Shown one piece after another: positions 48,299-56,860 of a stretch of DNA of 64,000 bases. The DNA lies in contig NZ_JALQEM010000004.1 of NCBI RefSeq assembly GCF_023630705.1, positions 1 to 64,000 on the forward strand, written 5' to 3'. Source of the stretch: Caballeronia sp. GAFFF1 (GTDB lineage Bacteria > Pseudomonadota > Gammaproteobacteria > Burkholderiales > Burkholderiaceae). The translations under genes were made by a program, and so were the position numbers. Position 1 is the stretch's first letter, and each line of letters begins with the position of its first letter. The notes beneath the pieces are model-generated. The model did no database searches. It was not told where the DNA came from and was given only the letters and a program-made list of their open reading frames with translations.

Positions 48299-48351
48299 AG
48301 CTCTGGTCCCAGAGAGCCGCCCGGCTCTGACAAGACAAGAGGAACACAGCG

Positions 48352-48462
48352 ATGACATCCCGCCAACCCGCCGCATCCCGCACCGCTTCGGCAGCAACGC
48401 CGTGGTCGGAACTGCGCGCCGTCGCGCTCGACGTCCTTGCCGCCTTCGCCCGCACTGCGTGA
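48352..48462 (+). CDS. Small ORF (36 codons) upstream of catalase
   Basis: An open frame of 36 codons plus stop, with purine-rich AAGAGGAA (48336-48343) about 8 bases before its ATG. It encodes a Ser/Ala/Arg-rich peptide starting [16 protein letters not shown] and ending AFARTA, with a single Trp at residue 18. It lies in the catalase leader, 43 bases before katA. It may be a leader peptide or a small protein; family unknown. The hairpin AGAGCC-GCCC-GGCTCT (48313-48328) lies just upstream. Confidence 0.45.
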   Translation: MTSRQPAASRTASAATPWSELRAVALDVLAAFARTA

Positions 48463-48505
48463 CGCCTTCTTCATCCCAAGCCAACACAAACCACGGAGTA
48501 TCACG

Positions 48506-49996
48506 ATGACGACCCAACGACTCACCACCGCCAGCGGCGCGCCCGTAGGAGACAACCAGAATTCGCAGACCGCCGGCCCGCGCGGCCCGGTGACGCTGCA
48601 GGATTTCTGGCTCATCGAGAAGCTCGCGCACTTCGACCGCGAAGTGATTCCCGAGCGCCGCGTGCATGCGAAGGGCTCGGGCGCGTTCGGCACGTTGCGC
48701 GTGACGCATGACATTTCCCGCTACACGAAGGCGAAGCTCTTCAACGAGATCGGCAAGGAAACGCCTATTTTCATGCGCTTTTCGACGGTAGCCGGCGAGC
48801 GCGGCGCGGCCGACGCCGAGCGCGACGTGCGCGGCTTCTCCATCAAGTTCTATACGGAAGAGGGCAACTGGGACGTGGTCGGCAATAACACGCCGGTGTT
48901 TTTCATCCGCGATCCGCTCAAGTTTCCCGACTTCATCCATACGCAAAAGCGCGATCCGTACACCAACCTGCGCAGCAACGTGGCGGCGTGGGACTTTTGG
49001 TCGCGTCATCCGGAATCCCTGCATCAGGTGACCATTTTGATGAGCGATCGCGGCATCCCGAAGAATTATCGGCAGATGCACGGCTTCGGTTCGCACACCT
49101 TCTCGTTCATCAATGCGGACAACGAGCGCTTCTACGTGAAGTTCCATTTCAAGTCGCAGCAGCCGCTCGAAAACTTCACGGATGCTGAAGCCGCCGCCGT
49201 GATCGCCGCCGACCGCGAAAGCGCGCAGCGCGATTTGGTCGAAAACATCGACCGGAGCAACTTCCCGCGCTGGAATTTCCGCGTGCAGATCATGCCGGAA
49301 GCCGACGCGGCGACGTACCGCTTCAATCCGTTCGACATCACGAAGGTGTGGCCGCACAAGGACTATCCGCTCATCGATGTGGGCGTGATCGAGCTCAACC
49401 GCAACGCGCAGAACTATTTCGCGGAGGTCGAGCAGTCGGCCTTCACGCCGGCGAACGTGGTGCCGGGCATCGGCTTTTCGCCGGACCGGCTATTGCAGGG
49501 GCGGCTCTTCTCGTACGGCGACACGCAACGCTATCGCCTTGGCATCAATCACCATCAGATTCCGGTGAACGCGCCGCGCACGCCGGTGGCGAATCCGTTT
49601 CATCGCGATGGCGCGATGCGCGTCGACGGCAATCTCGGCGGCCGCGTGAACTACGAGCCGAACCGCTTCGGCGACTTCGCGCAGGACGCGAGTGTGAACG
49701 AGCCGCCGCTCGCGGCGGGCGCGGTCGATCGCTACGACCATCGCGAGGACGGCGACTACTACAGCCAGCCGGGCGCGCTCTTCCGCCTGTTCGATGACGG
49801 GCAGCGCGAGCGCCTCTTCGGCAACATCGCGCGGCACATTCACGGCGTGCCGAACGAGATCGTCGCGCGGCAGATCGAGCATTTCCGCCGCGCCGATCCG
49901 GCTTATGCGCAAGGCGTCGTCGATGCGCTCGCCCGCATCGGGCAGCGGATCGACGTGAACAAGGACATCGACGAGGAAGATACGGCCGCTGTGTGA
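48506..49996 (+). CDS. Monofunctional heme catalase
   Basis: Disproportionates hydrogen peroxide to water and oxygen. The 496-residue enzyme is a typical small-subunit catalase. The distal histidine is in [13 protein letters not shown] near 49-61, the distal Asn in [14 protein letters not shown] near 127-140, and [13 protein letters not shown] lies near 93-105. The heme proximal tyrosine is in [15 protein letters not shown] near 332-346. The ATG at 48506 is chosen because GGAG stands 8 bases before it. It is probably in the oxidative-stress block with oxyR, a 54-residue gene and dps. KatA versus KatB naming cannot be resolved from sequence alone. Confidence 0.94.
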   Translation: MTTQRLTTASGAPVGDNQNSQTAGPRGPVTLQDFWLIEKLAHFDREVIPERRVHAKGSGAFGTLRVTHDISRYTKAKLFNEIGKETPIFMRFSTVAGERGAADAERDVRGFSIKFYTEEGNWDVVGNNTPVFFIRDPLKFPDFIHTQKRDPYTNLRSNVAAWDFWSRHPESLHQVTILMSDRGIPKNYRQMHGFGSHTFSFINADNERFYVKFHFKSQQPLENFTDAEAAAVIAADRESAQRDLVENIDRSNFPRWNFRVQIMPEADAATYRFNPFDITKVWPHKDYPLIDVGVIELNRNAQNYFAEVEQSAFTPANVVPGIGFSPDRLLQGRLFSYGDTQRYRLGINHHQIPVNAPRTPVANPFHRDGAMRVDGNLGGRVNYEPNRFGDFAQDASVNEPPLAAGAVDRYDHREDGDYYSQPGALFRLFDDGQRERLFGNIARHIHGVPNEIVARQIEHFRRADPAYAQGVVDALARIGQRIDVNKDIDEEDTAAV

Positions 49997-50049
49997 CTCG
50001 CGTGAAAGGCGCGGCGGCAACGGTCGAACGGGAAAGCAGGAGAAAGATC

Positions 50050-50214
50050 ATGACCCAGACACTGAACATCATCGGCCAGGCGGTGGATCGCCTGGAAGCG
50101 ACGAGCCGCCGGGCAACGCGCGGTGCGCGCGTCGCAGCTGCTTTCGGAATCGTGGCGGCGGCGTACGGACTCGTCGTCGCGAGCGCGCTGCATGGCGCAG
50201 GCGGGTTCGCCTGA
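50050..50214 (+). CDS. Small membrane protein, 54 residues
   Basis: A short gene 53 bases after the catalase stop, with AGGAGAAAG just before its ATG, a strong ribosome site. The product begins MTQTLNIIGQAVDRLEATSR, is rich in Arg near 20-27, and then has one hydrophobic helix (VAAAFGIVAAAYGLVVASAL, about 29-48), so it should insert in the inner membrane. I recognise no family. Same-strand position between catalase and dps suggests cotranscription. Confidence 0.7.
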   Translation: MTQTLNIIGQAVDRLEATSRRATRGARVAAAFGIVAAAYGLVVASALHGAGGFA

Positions 50215-50381
50215 CCGTAATCCGCCTCGCGCGGCGTGCGGCATGAGCGCGGCGAAGCCTTGCTGCGCAAGGAAAGCGCCGCGTTTCTAAGATACACTGT
50301 CGATCGCTCGAAACGCCGCGCGGCGAAACAATGCATCACGCGCGGCGCACTACGTTCGAATCACTCTTTCACGGAGTCATC

Positions 50382-50870
50382 ATGGCGAAAAAAGGCATTG
50401 CACCTGCCGTCAACATCGGCATCAACGACAAAGACCGCAAGCGGATCGCCGACGGGCTGTCCCGGCTGCTCGCAGACACCTACACGCTCTACCTGAAGAC
50501 GCACAATTTTCACTGGAACGTCACGGGGCCGATGTTCAACACGCTGCACCTGATGTTCGAGACGCAATACACGGAACTGGCTACAGCCGTCGATTCGATC
50601 GCGGAACGCATTCGCGCGCTCGGCGTGCACGCGCCGGGCAGCTATCGCGACTTCGCAAGGCTCTCGTCGATTCCTGAGGCCGAAGGCGTGCCCGACGCCG
50701 AAGACATGATCCGCCAACTGGTCGAAGGTCAGGAAGCGGTGGTGCGCACGGCGCGCGAGATTTTCCCGGCGACCGAAGCCGCCAACGACGAGCCGACCGC
50801 CGACCTGCTCACGCAGCGCATGCAGACGCACGAAAAGACCGCGTGGATGCTGCGCTCGATGCTCGCGTAA
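50382..50870 (+). CDS. dps: Dps family DNA-binding ferritin-like protein
   Basis: Dodecameric mini-ferritin that oxidises iron with peroxide and protects DNA. The start at 50382 ([13 protein letters not shown]) follows a GGAG; an in-frame ATG 51 bases upstream is unlikely. The 162-residue chain has the ferroxidase signature [19 protein letters not shown] near 39-57 and [19 protein letters not shown] near 59-77. The lysine-rich N-terminus fits DNA binding. Located after catalase and downstream of oxyR, it is probably peroxide-induced. Confidence 0.93.
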   Translation: MAKKGIAPAVNIGINDKDRKRIADGLSRLLADTYTLYLKTHNFHWNVTGPMFNTLHLMFETQYTELATAVDSIAERIRALGVHAPGSYRDFARLSSIPEAEGVPDAEDMIRQLVEGQEAVVRTAREIFPATEAANDEPTADLLTQRMQTHEKTAWMLRSMLA

Positions 50871-50898
50871 AGCAAAGCGGTCATCTTCCCGCTACCGG

Positions 50899-50932
50899 GA
50901 CCCGTGCGATGGACTGCACGGGTCTTTTGCTT
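50899..50932 (+). terminator. Intrinsic terminator of dps
   Basis: GACCCGTGC (50899-50907) pairs with GCACGGGTC (50916-50924), then TTTTGCTTT. Confidence 0.82.
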
Positions 50933-50991
50933 TGGAGGGCGGCGCGCGGAGCTGAACTAAAATAGCTCATCCCCTGCTTCGATCACCTTCC

Positions 50992-51852
50992 ATGCTCGCC
51001 CGTCTCCCGCTCTATATGCGCCTCGTGCGCCTGGACAAGCCCATCGGCAGCCTGCTGCTCCTGTGGCCGACGCTCAACGCGTTATGGATCGCGTCGGATG
51101 GTCGGCCATCGCTGATGCTGATCGTGATCTTCGCGATTGGCACGCTCCTGATGCGCTCGGCGGGCTGCGCGATCAACGACTATGCGGACCGCGACTTCGA
51201 CCGCTACGTAAAGCGCACCGCCGAGCGCCCGATCACGTCGGGCAAGATTCGCGCGTGGGAAGCGGTCGCGCTCGCGGCGGCGCTGTCGCTCGTCGCGTTC
51301 CTGCTGATTCTGCCGCTCAACGCGCTTACGAAGGAACTGTCGGTCTTCGCGCTGTTCGTCGCGGGCACCTATCCGTTCACCAAGCGATTCTTCGCGATCC
51401 CGCAGGCGTATCTGGGCATCGCGTTCGGCTTCGGCATTCCGATGGCGTTTGCCGCCGTGCAGGATCATGTGCCGATGCTCGCGTGGATCATGCTCGCGGC
51501 CAACGTGTTCTGGTCGGTGGCGTACGACACCGAATACGCGATGGTCGATCGCGACGACGACATCGAGATCGGCATTCGCACGTCCGCGCTCACATTCGGC
51601 CGATATGACGTGCTCGCCGTGATGCTGTGCTACGCCGCGACGCTTGCGGTGTATGCGGGCATCGGCATCACGCTGCACTTCGGCTGGCCGTACTGGCTCG
51701 GCTGGCTGGGCGCGGCCGGCTGCGCGGCGTATCACTACCTGCTTATTCGTGACCGCGAGCGCATGGCGTGCTTCGCAGCGTTCAAGCACAACAATTGGCT
51801 GGGCGGCGTGCTGTTCGCAGGCATCGCGCTTCAATACGCGCTTGGCGGTTGA
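50992..51852 (+). CDS. ubiA: 4-hydroxybenzoate polyprenyltransferase
   Basis: Membrane prenyltransferase that attaches the polyprenyl tail to 4-hydroxybenzoate in ubiquinone synthesis. The 286-residue protein has the two Asp-rich Mg-diphosphate motifs: NDYADRDFD at residues 62-70 and [12 protein letters not shown] at 179-190. About eight hydrophobic helices are visible, for example [21 protein letters not shown] near 88-108. The length matches E. coli UbiA (290). It is monocistronic, after the dps terminator. Confidence 0.96.
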   Translation: MLARLPLYMRLVRLDKPIGSLLLLWPTLNALWIASDGRPSLMLIVIFAIGTLLMRSAGCAINDYADRDFDRYVKRTAERPITSGKIRAWEAVALAAALSLVAFLLILPLNALTKELSVFALFVAGTYPFTKRFFAIPQAYLGIAFGFGIPMAFAAVQDHVPMLAWIMLAANVFWSVAYDTEYAMVDRDDDIEIGIRTSALTFGRYDVLAVMLCYAATLAVYAGIGITLHFGWPYWLGWLGAAGCAAYHYLLIRDRERMACFAAFKHNNWLGGVLFAGIALQYALGG

Positions 51853-51969
51853 GGCTGCGCGGCGCGTCGACGGCTCGGCGATTTATGACAGTTCGGATGC
51901 CGTGTTTCATTGCTTAATCGTTGACGAGGGGCCACACTGCGCACCCGCCAACTTCCAGGCATCCTTGTA

Positions 51970-52788
51970 ATGCAGCTTCCGCATCGCCCGATTGCCTTCG
52001 TGCTTGCCGCATCGAATCACGGCACGATGATCGTCAATCGAAACGACCACCACACGCGCAACGGCTTTTCATTCGGTGTCGGTCAGCAGATTCTCAGCCG
52101 GTCGTGCTTCGACGCCGACGAAGTCGCATTTGTTCTCCATGTCCTTTCGATGCGTCGACGCTATTTCGGAGAAGGTGTCTTTGCGATCGACGGAGGCGCG
52201 AATGTCGGCGTGCACTCAGTGGAATGGGCGCGCCATATGCACGGCTGGGGACGCGTGTTGAGCTTCGAGGCTCAGGAAGTGGTTTATTACGCGCTGGCGG
52301 GCAATCTCGCGCTCAACAATTGCCTGAACGCTCGCGCGCGGCTTGCGGCGCTCGGCGAATCGACGGGCGAGATCAGCATTCCTCAACCCGATTACTTCTC
52401 GGCCGCGAGCTTCGGCAGTCTGGAACTGCGCCAGCGCGCAACGCCCGAAGCCATCGGCCAGGCCATTTCATACGATCCGGAAGAGTGCGTCTCCGTGCCG
52501 ATGGTGAGCATCGATTCGTTGATGCTCGATCGTGTCGATTTCATCAAGCTCGACGTGGAAGGCATGGAACTGGACGTGCTTCGGGGCGCGAAGGAAACCA
52601 TCGAGCGCTGCGCGCCGGTCATGCTGGTCGAAGTGCTCAAGAGCGACGAGAAACGCATCCGGACGTTTCTCGGCGACATCGGCTATACCGCGTTCTATTC
52701 GATCGGGCCGAACGTACTTGCGTTGAACGCACATGATCCCGTATTGGGGCACGTCGCGCAGCGCGGCGACAGGCTTTTCATCGAATAA
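51970..52788 (+). CDS. FkbM family SAM-dependent methyltransferase
   Basis: A 272-residue methyltransferase of the FkbM family, whose members O-methylate sugars or natural products. Motif I is FAIDGGANVGVHSVEWARHM near 72-91, the adenosine-binding acidic residue is in RVLSFEAQEVVYYALAGNLALN near 97-118, and the C-terminal FKxDVEG-type signature appears as FIKLDVEGMELDVLRGAKET near 192-211. No glycan genes are adjacent, so substrate is unknown. It lies 117 bases after ubiA; base usage is somewhat less GC-biased than in neighbours. It is convergent with proC. Confidence 0.85.
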   Translation: MQLPHRPIAFVLAASNHGTMIVNRNDHHTRNGFSFGVGQQILSRSCFDADEVAFVLHVLSMRRRYFGEGVFAIDGGANVGVHSVEWARHMHGWGRVLSFEAQEVVYYALAGNLALNNCLNARARLAALGESTGEISIPQPDYFSAASFGSLELRQRATPEAIGQAISYDPEECVSVPMVSIDSLMLDRVDFIKLDVEGMELDVLRGAKETIERCAPVMLVEVLKSDEKRIRTFLGDIGYTAFYSIGPNVLALNAHDPVLGHVAQRGDRLFIE

Positions 52789-52826
52789 CCCGCGCGCGCC
52801 ACGTCACATCTGCGCTTTCAAGACGT

Positions 52827-53639
52827 TCAAGCCGCGCCGAATTCATCGCCCATTTCTTTGGCCCGCGCTTCTGCTGCCAACGCGCCGCGCACGATCGCTT
52901 CCTTCACGCCCTGCGCATCGAAGGAGGCGAGCGCGGCCGCCGTCGTGCCGCCCTTCGATGTCACGCGCTCGCGCAGCACGCTCGCGGGCTCGTTCGACTG
53001 CGCCGCGAGCTGCGCTGCGCCCGTGAACGTCGCGACCGCGAGCGCGCGGCCTTGCTCATCGTCCATGCCGAGCGCGCGCGCCGCTTCCTGCATCGCTTCG
53101 ATGAAATAGAACACGTACGCGGGGCCGCTGCCGGAAATGGCGGTGACGGCGTCGATCTTCGCTTCGTCATCGAACCAGACGGTCGTGCCGACGGCTTCCA
53201 GTACCTGCGATGCAAGCGCCTTCGCCTCGTCGCTCACGCCCGGCAATGCGGCGAGCCCCGTCACGCCCATGCCGATGAGCGCGGGCGTGTTCGGCATGGT
53301 GCGCACCACGTTCGCGTAACCGCCGAGCCACCGCGAGAGGTCCGCCGCGCGGATGCCCGCCGCGATGCTGATGACCGTTTGCCGCCCGAGATGCGGCGCG
53401 AGCGCCTCGGCGACGCCTCTGAGCACCTGCGGCTTCACCGCGAGCAGGATAGCGTCGTAGCCGGCGAGTTTCGCGTCGATGGCCGCGCCCGTCTCGATGC
53501 CGAATTGCTTCGCGGTGCGCGCGCGCGCTTCGTCGTTGATGTCGATGGCGTAGATATCCGCAGGCGCGACGCCGCGCTTGATAAGACCGCCGATGAGCGC
53601 CGCGGCCATGTTGCCGCCGCCGATGAATGCGATTTTCAT
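52827..53639 (-). CDS. proC: Pyrroline-5-carboxylate reductase
   Basis: Last step of proline synthesis, reducing pyrroline-5-carboxylate. The start at 53639 (MKIAFIGGGNMAAALIGGLI) is the family N-terminus; the longer open frame overlaps yggS. The 270 residues have the NADP fold at the start (GGGNMA), AILLAVKPQVL near 63-73 and MPNTPALIGMGVTGL near 117-131. The active-site loop VTAISGSGPAYVFYFIEAM is near 165-183, and RERVTSKGGTTAAAL near 229-243. It follows yggS by 13 bases, a conserved pair. Confidence 0.95.
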   Translation of the reverse strand: MKIAFIGGGNMAAALIGGLIKRGVAPADIYAIDINDEARARTAKQFGIETGAAIDAKLAGYDAILLAVKPQVLRGVAEALAPHLGRQTVISIAAGIRAADLSRWLGGYANVVRTMPNTPALIGMGVTGLAALPGVSDEAKALASQVLEAVGTTVWFDDEAKIDAVTAISGSGPAYVFYFIEAMQEAARALGMDDEQGRALAVATFTGAAQLAAQSNEPASVLRERVTSKGGTTAAALASFDAQGVKEAIVRGALAAEARAKEMGDEFGAA

Positions 53640-53652
53640 GGTGAGTGATGAG

Positions 53653-54348
53653 TCAGTGGGTGTAAGTGCGCTTGCCGAAGATCGCGGTGCCGATGCGCAC
53701 GATGCTCGCGCCTTCGAGCACGGCGGCTTCGAGATCGGCGGACATGCCCATCGAGAGCGTGTCGAGATGGAGGCCGTCGGCGCGCAACGCATCCATCAAT
53801 TCGCGCAGGCGCGCGTGCGGGGCGCGCTGGGCGTCGAGCGTGTCGGCGGGCTCGGGAATCGACATCAGCCCGCGCAGACGCAGGCCGGGGAGCTTGGCTA
53901 CCGCATGCGCGAGCGCCGCGGCGTCGTGCGGCTCGACGCCGCTTTTGGATGCCTCGCCGCTCAGGTTCACCTGCACGCACACGTTGAGCGGCGTCGCGCC
54001 TTCGGGACGCTGCGCCGAAAGGCGTTCCGCGATTTTCAGGCGGTCGATGGAGTGCACCCAGTCGAACTGCTCCGCGACGAGCTTCGTCTTGTTCGATTGC
54101 AGCGGCCCGATGAAATGCCATTCGATCTGGCTGCGCAAGTCGGCGAGCGCGGCGATCTTCGCGATGCCTTCCTGCACGTAGTTCTCTCCGAACGCGCGCT
54201 GGCCGGCATCGAAGGCGGCGCGCACGTCGTCGGCGGGGAAGGTCTTGGAAACGGCGAGCAGCTTGACCGACGCAGGATCGCGCGACGCGCGTCCGGCGGC
54301 CTGCGCGATCCGTTGACGGACTTCTTCTAGATGTTGAGCGATGGACAT
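53653..54348 (-). CDS. yggS: YggS family PLP homeostasis protein
   Basis: Pyridoxal phosphate-binding protein that buffers PLP and affects amino-acid metabolism (PLPBP family). The 231-residue chain has the PLP-lysine region VKLLAVSKTFPADDVRAAFD near 28-47, FGENYVQEGIAKI near 53-65, WHFIGPLQSNK near 76-86 and VHSIDRLKIAERL near 96-108. The phosphate-binding SMGMSADLEAAVLEGASIVRIG is near 198-219. It lies between glcF and proC on the minus strand. Confidence 0.93.
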   Translation of the reverse strand: MSIAQHLEEVRQRIAQAAGRASRDPASVKLLAVSKTFPADDVRAAFDAGQRAFGENYVQEGIAKIAALADLRSQIEWHFIGPLQSNKTKLVAEQFDWVHSIDRLKIAERLSAQRPEGATPLNVCVQVNLSGEASKSGVEPHDAAALAHAVAKLPGLRLRGLMSIPEPADTLDAQRAPHARLRELMDALRADGLHLDTLSMGMSADLEAAVLEGASIVRIGTAIFGKRTYTH

Positions 54349-54393
54349 GCGCGAGCGACATTCATGGCGGATCGGGCCATTATACGAATCCGC

Positions 54394-55620
54394 CTAGCCG
54401 TACAGCAGATGCTCCAGAAGCTGAATCCAGTGCGTCACCGGCGTGGATGTGCCGCTTTGCAGATGCGCGATGCAGCCGACGTTCGCCGACACGATCATCT
54501 GCGGCTCGGTCTTTTCCAGCCGGTCGAGCTTCTGGTTGCGCAGCGCGTAAGCCATCTTCGGTTGCAGCACCGAATACGTTCCGGCCGACCCGCAGCACAT
54601 GTGCGCGTCCGCAGGCAGGCGCACTTCGAGACCGAGCGCCGTCAGAAGATGCTCGACGCGCCCGCGAATCTGCTGCCCGTGCTGCAACGTGCACGGCGGA
54701 TGAAACGCGACCGTATGCACCGCGCGACGCCGCGCCAGCCCGACGAGTTCTTCCTCGAACGCAGGCAGAATCTCGGCCAGATCGCGCGTCAATTCGACGA
54801 TGCGCCGCGCCTTGTCCGCGTATATCGGATCGTTGCGCAGCAGGTGGGCGTACTCCTTGACCGTCGCGCCGCAGCCCGACGCGTTCATCACGATCGCCTC
54901 GACGCCGCTTTCGACGTACGGCCACCACGCGTCGATGTTGTTGCGCACGTCGTCGAGCGCGTCGTCGTTGTAGCCGAGATGCAGACGAATCGCGCCGCAG
55001 CAGCCGGCACCCGGCGCGGTCACGATCTCGATGCCGAGCGCATCGAACACGCGCGCCGTGGCCGTGTTGACGTTCGGCATCATCGCGGGCTGCACGCACC
55101 CGGCGAGCATCAGCATCTTGCGCGCATGCTTGCGCGTGGGCGGCGCGAGCGGCTTTTCGGGCACCGGAATCTTCGCACGCAGCGTGCGCGGAAGCATGCC
55201 GCGCACTTGCTGCCCGAGCTTCATCGCGGGCGTGAAGAGCGTGCTGTTCGGCAGGAAGCTCGCGAGAAAACGGCGCTGGATGCGCTGGCGCATCGGCCGC
55301 TCGACCTTCTGCTCGACCACCTTGCGCCCGATCTCGACGAGCTTGCCGTACTGCACGCCGGACGGACATGTGGTCTCGCAGTTGCGGCACGTGAGACACC
55401 GGTCCAGATGCGTCTGCGTGCTGCGCGTGGCGGGCGCGCCCTCGAACATCTGCTTCATCAGATAGATGCGCCCGCGCGGTCCGTCGAGTTCGTCGCCGAG
55501 CAGTTGATACGTCGGGCAAGTCGCCGTGCAGAAGCCGCAGTGGACGCACTTGCGGAGAATCGCGTCGGCTTCGTCGCCATCGGCGGTGCCGCGGATGAAA
55601 TCGGCGAGATTGGTTTGCAT
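54394..55620 (-). CDS. glcF: Glycolate oxidase iron-sulfur subunit
   Basis: Fe-S subunit of membrane-linked glycolate oxidase, passing electrons from GlcDE toward quinones. The 408-residue protein has two cluster motifs, CVHCGFCTATCP (residues 25-36) and CLTCRNCETTCP (about 75-86). Two CCG-type domains follow with MLAGCVQPAMMPN, GAGCCGAIRLHLGYN, HPPCTLQHGQQ and MCCGSAGTYSVLQP. Order on the minus strand is glcD-glcE-glcF. No malate synthase or glcC lies in the window. Confidence 0.94.
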   Translation of the reverse strand: MQTNLADFIRGTADGDEADAILRKCVHCGFCTATCPTYQLLGDELDGPRGRIYLMKQMFEGAPATRSTQTHLDRCLTCRNCETTCPSGVQYGKLVEIGRKVVEQKVERPMRQRIQRRFLASFLPNSTLFTPAMKLGQQVRGMLPRTLRAKIPVPEKPLAPPTRKHARKMLMLAGCVQPAMMPNVNTATARVFDALGIEIVTAPGAGCCGAIRLHLGYNDDALDDVRNNIDAWWPYVESGVEAIVMNASGCGATVKEYAHLLRNDPIYADKARRIVELTRDLAEILPAFEEELVGLARRRAVHTVAFHPPCTLQHGQQIRGRVEHLLTALGLEVRLPADAHMCCGSAGTYSVLQPKMAYALRNQKLDRLEKTEPQMIVSANVGCIAHLQSGTSTPVTHWIQLLEHLLYG

Positions 55621-55639
55621 TGCGTGTTGCTCGGTTCGG

Positions 55640-56728
55640 CTAAAAATCGGGATAAAGCCGGGCGCGGTTGAAGATGCGCGCCGGATCGAACGCGGCCTTC
55701 AACCCGCGGTGAATCTTCATGAGCGGCGCGGGCAGCGGCGTGAACACGCCCGCGTTGCGGTCGTAGGCGGAGCCCGCGCGAAAGATCGTCGCGTGGCCGC
55801 CGGCCTGCTTCGCGCTGATGCGCACGGTCTGCGGATCGGTGTCGGTGATCCACCAGCGTTGCGCGCCGCCCCATTCCATGAGTTGCGCGCCCGGCAGATG
55901 CAGCGGCTCCGCAATCGACGGCAGCGCGAGCCGCCAGAGCGCCGAGCGCGGCTCGATCACGGCGAAGAACGGGTCCGTCTGTTCGCGCAGGCCGACCCAG
56001 AAGCGGTCCGCTTCGACCGCATCCACCACTTCGCCGCCGAGCGAATTGCGCGCGGTCTTCACGGCCGCTTCCGCGCCCGCGAGACGCAGCGCGAGCGTGC
56101 CGTCGCGCCACGCGCTGCCGCTGATCGGCAGCGGATGGCCGCCCCATTCGTTGAGCTTGCGCACGCCGTCGGTGGCGTGCATGTCGAATTTGAGCGTGGC
56201 TTCGGCGACGGGACGCGGCAGCACCTTGACCGACAATTCGAGAATGAGCCCGAGCGTGCCGAGCGATCCTGCGAGCAGCCGCGCGACGTCGTAGCCCGCG
56301 ACGTTTTTCACCACTTGCCCGCCGAAGCGCAGCACTTGCCCGCGTCCGTTCAGCACGGCCGCGCCGAGCACGAAATCGCGCGCCGCGCCGGTCCACGCGC
56401 GGCGCGGTCCGGCAAGACCCGCCGCGATGCAGCCGCCGAGCGTCGCATTGCGGCCGAAGTGAGGAGGCTCGAAGGGCAGCATCTGGCCATGTTCTCGTAA
56501 CGCAGCCTCTATTTCAGCAAGGGGTGTTCCGCTTTTCGCAGTAATGACGAGTTCGGCCGGATCGTACGAAATGATCCCGCGATAGGCGCGCGTGTCGAGA
56601 ATCTCTCCCTGGAGCGTCTGGCCGTACCAGTCTTTCGTGCCGCCGCCGCGAATGCGCAGCGGCGCGCCGGTCTCGCTGGCCCGGGCGATCCGCTCCGACC
56701 AGGCGGCGACGATGTCGTCCTGTTCCAT
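55640..56728 (-). CDS. glcE: Glycolate oxidase FAD-binding subunit GlcE
   Basis: Second FAD-domain subunit of glycolate oxidase, 362 residues, about the size of E. coli GlcE (350). The PCMH/FAD_binding_4 fold is visible in PLRIRGGGTKDWYG near 22-35, GMLPFEPPHFG-like HGQMLPFEPPHFGRNATLGG near 95-114 and FGGQVVKNVAGYDVARLLAGSLGTLGLILELSV, spread over about 155-187. The C-terminus ends in the family segment FDPARIFNRARLYPDF. It sits between glcD and glcF with short gaps. Confidence 0.93.
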   Translation of the reverse strand: MEQDDIVAAWSERIARASETGAPLRIRGGGTKDWYGQTLQGEILDTRAYRGIISYDPAELVITAKSGTPLAEIEAALREHGQMLPFEPPHFGRNATLGGCIAAGLAGPRRAWTGAARDFVLGAAVLNGRGQVLRFGGQVVKNVAGYDVARLLAGSLGTLGLILELSVKVLPRPVAEATLKFDMHATDGVRKLNEWGGHPLPISGSAWRDGTLALRLAGAEAAVKTARNSLGGEVVDAVEADRFWVGLREQTDPFFAVIEPRSALWRLALPSIAEPLHLPGAQLMEWGGAQRWWITDTDPQTVRISAKQAGGHATIFRAGSAYDRNAGVFTPLPAPLMKIHRGLKAAFDPARIFNRARLYPDF

Positions 56729-56860
56729 GGTGTCCCGCTCTTGTAATCCGCTTTTCGTATGGCTTGCGCTACGCCTGTCCGGTCGATTGTACCGGCCGCT
56801 TAACGCAGCCGTACCCGGACAAACGTGGATAGCGAAACGCGCGGCGAGCGCGGCGGCCGG

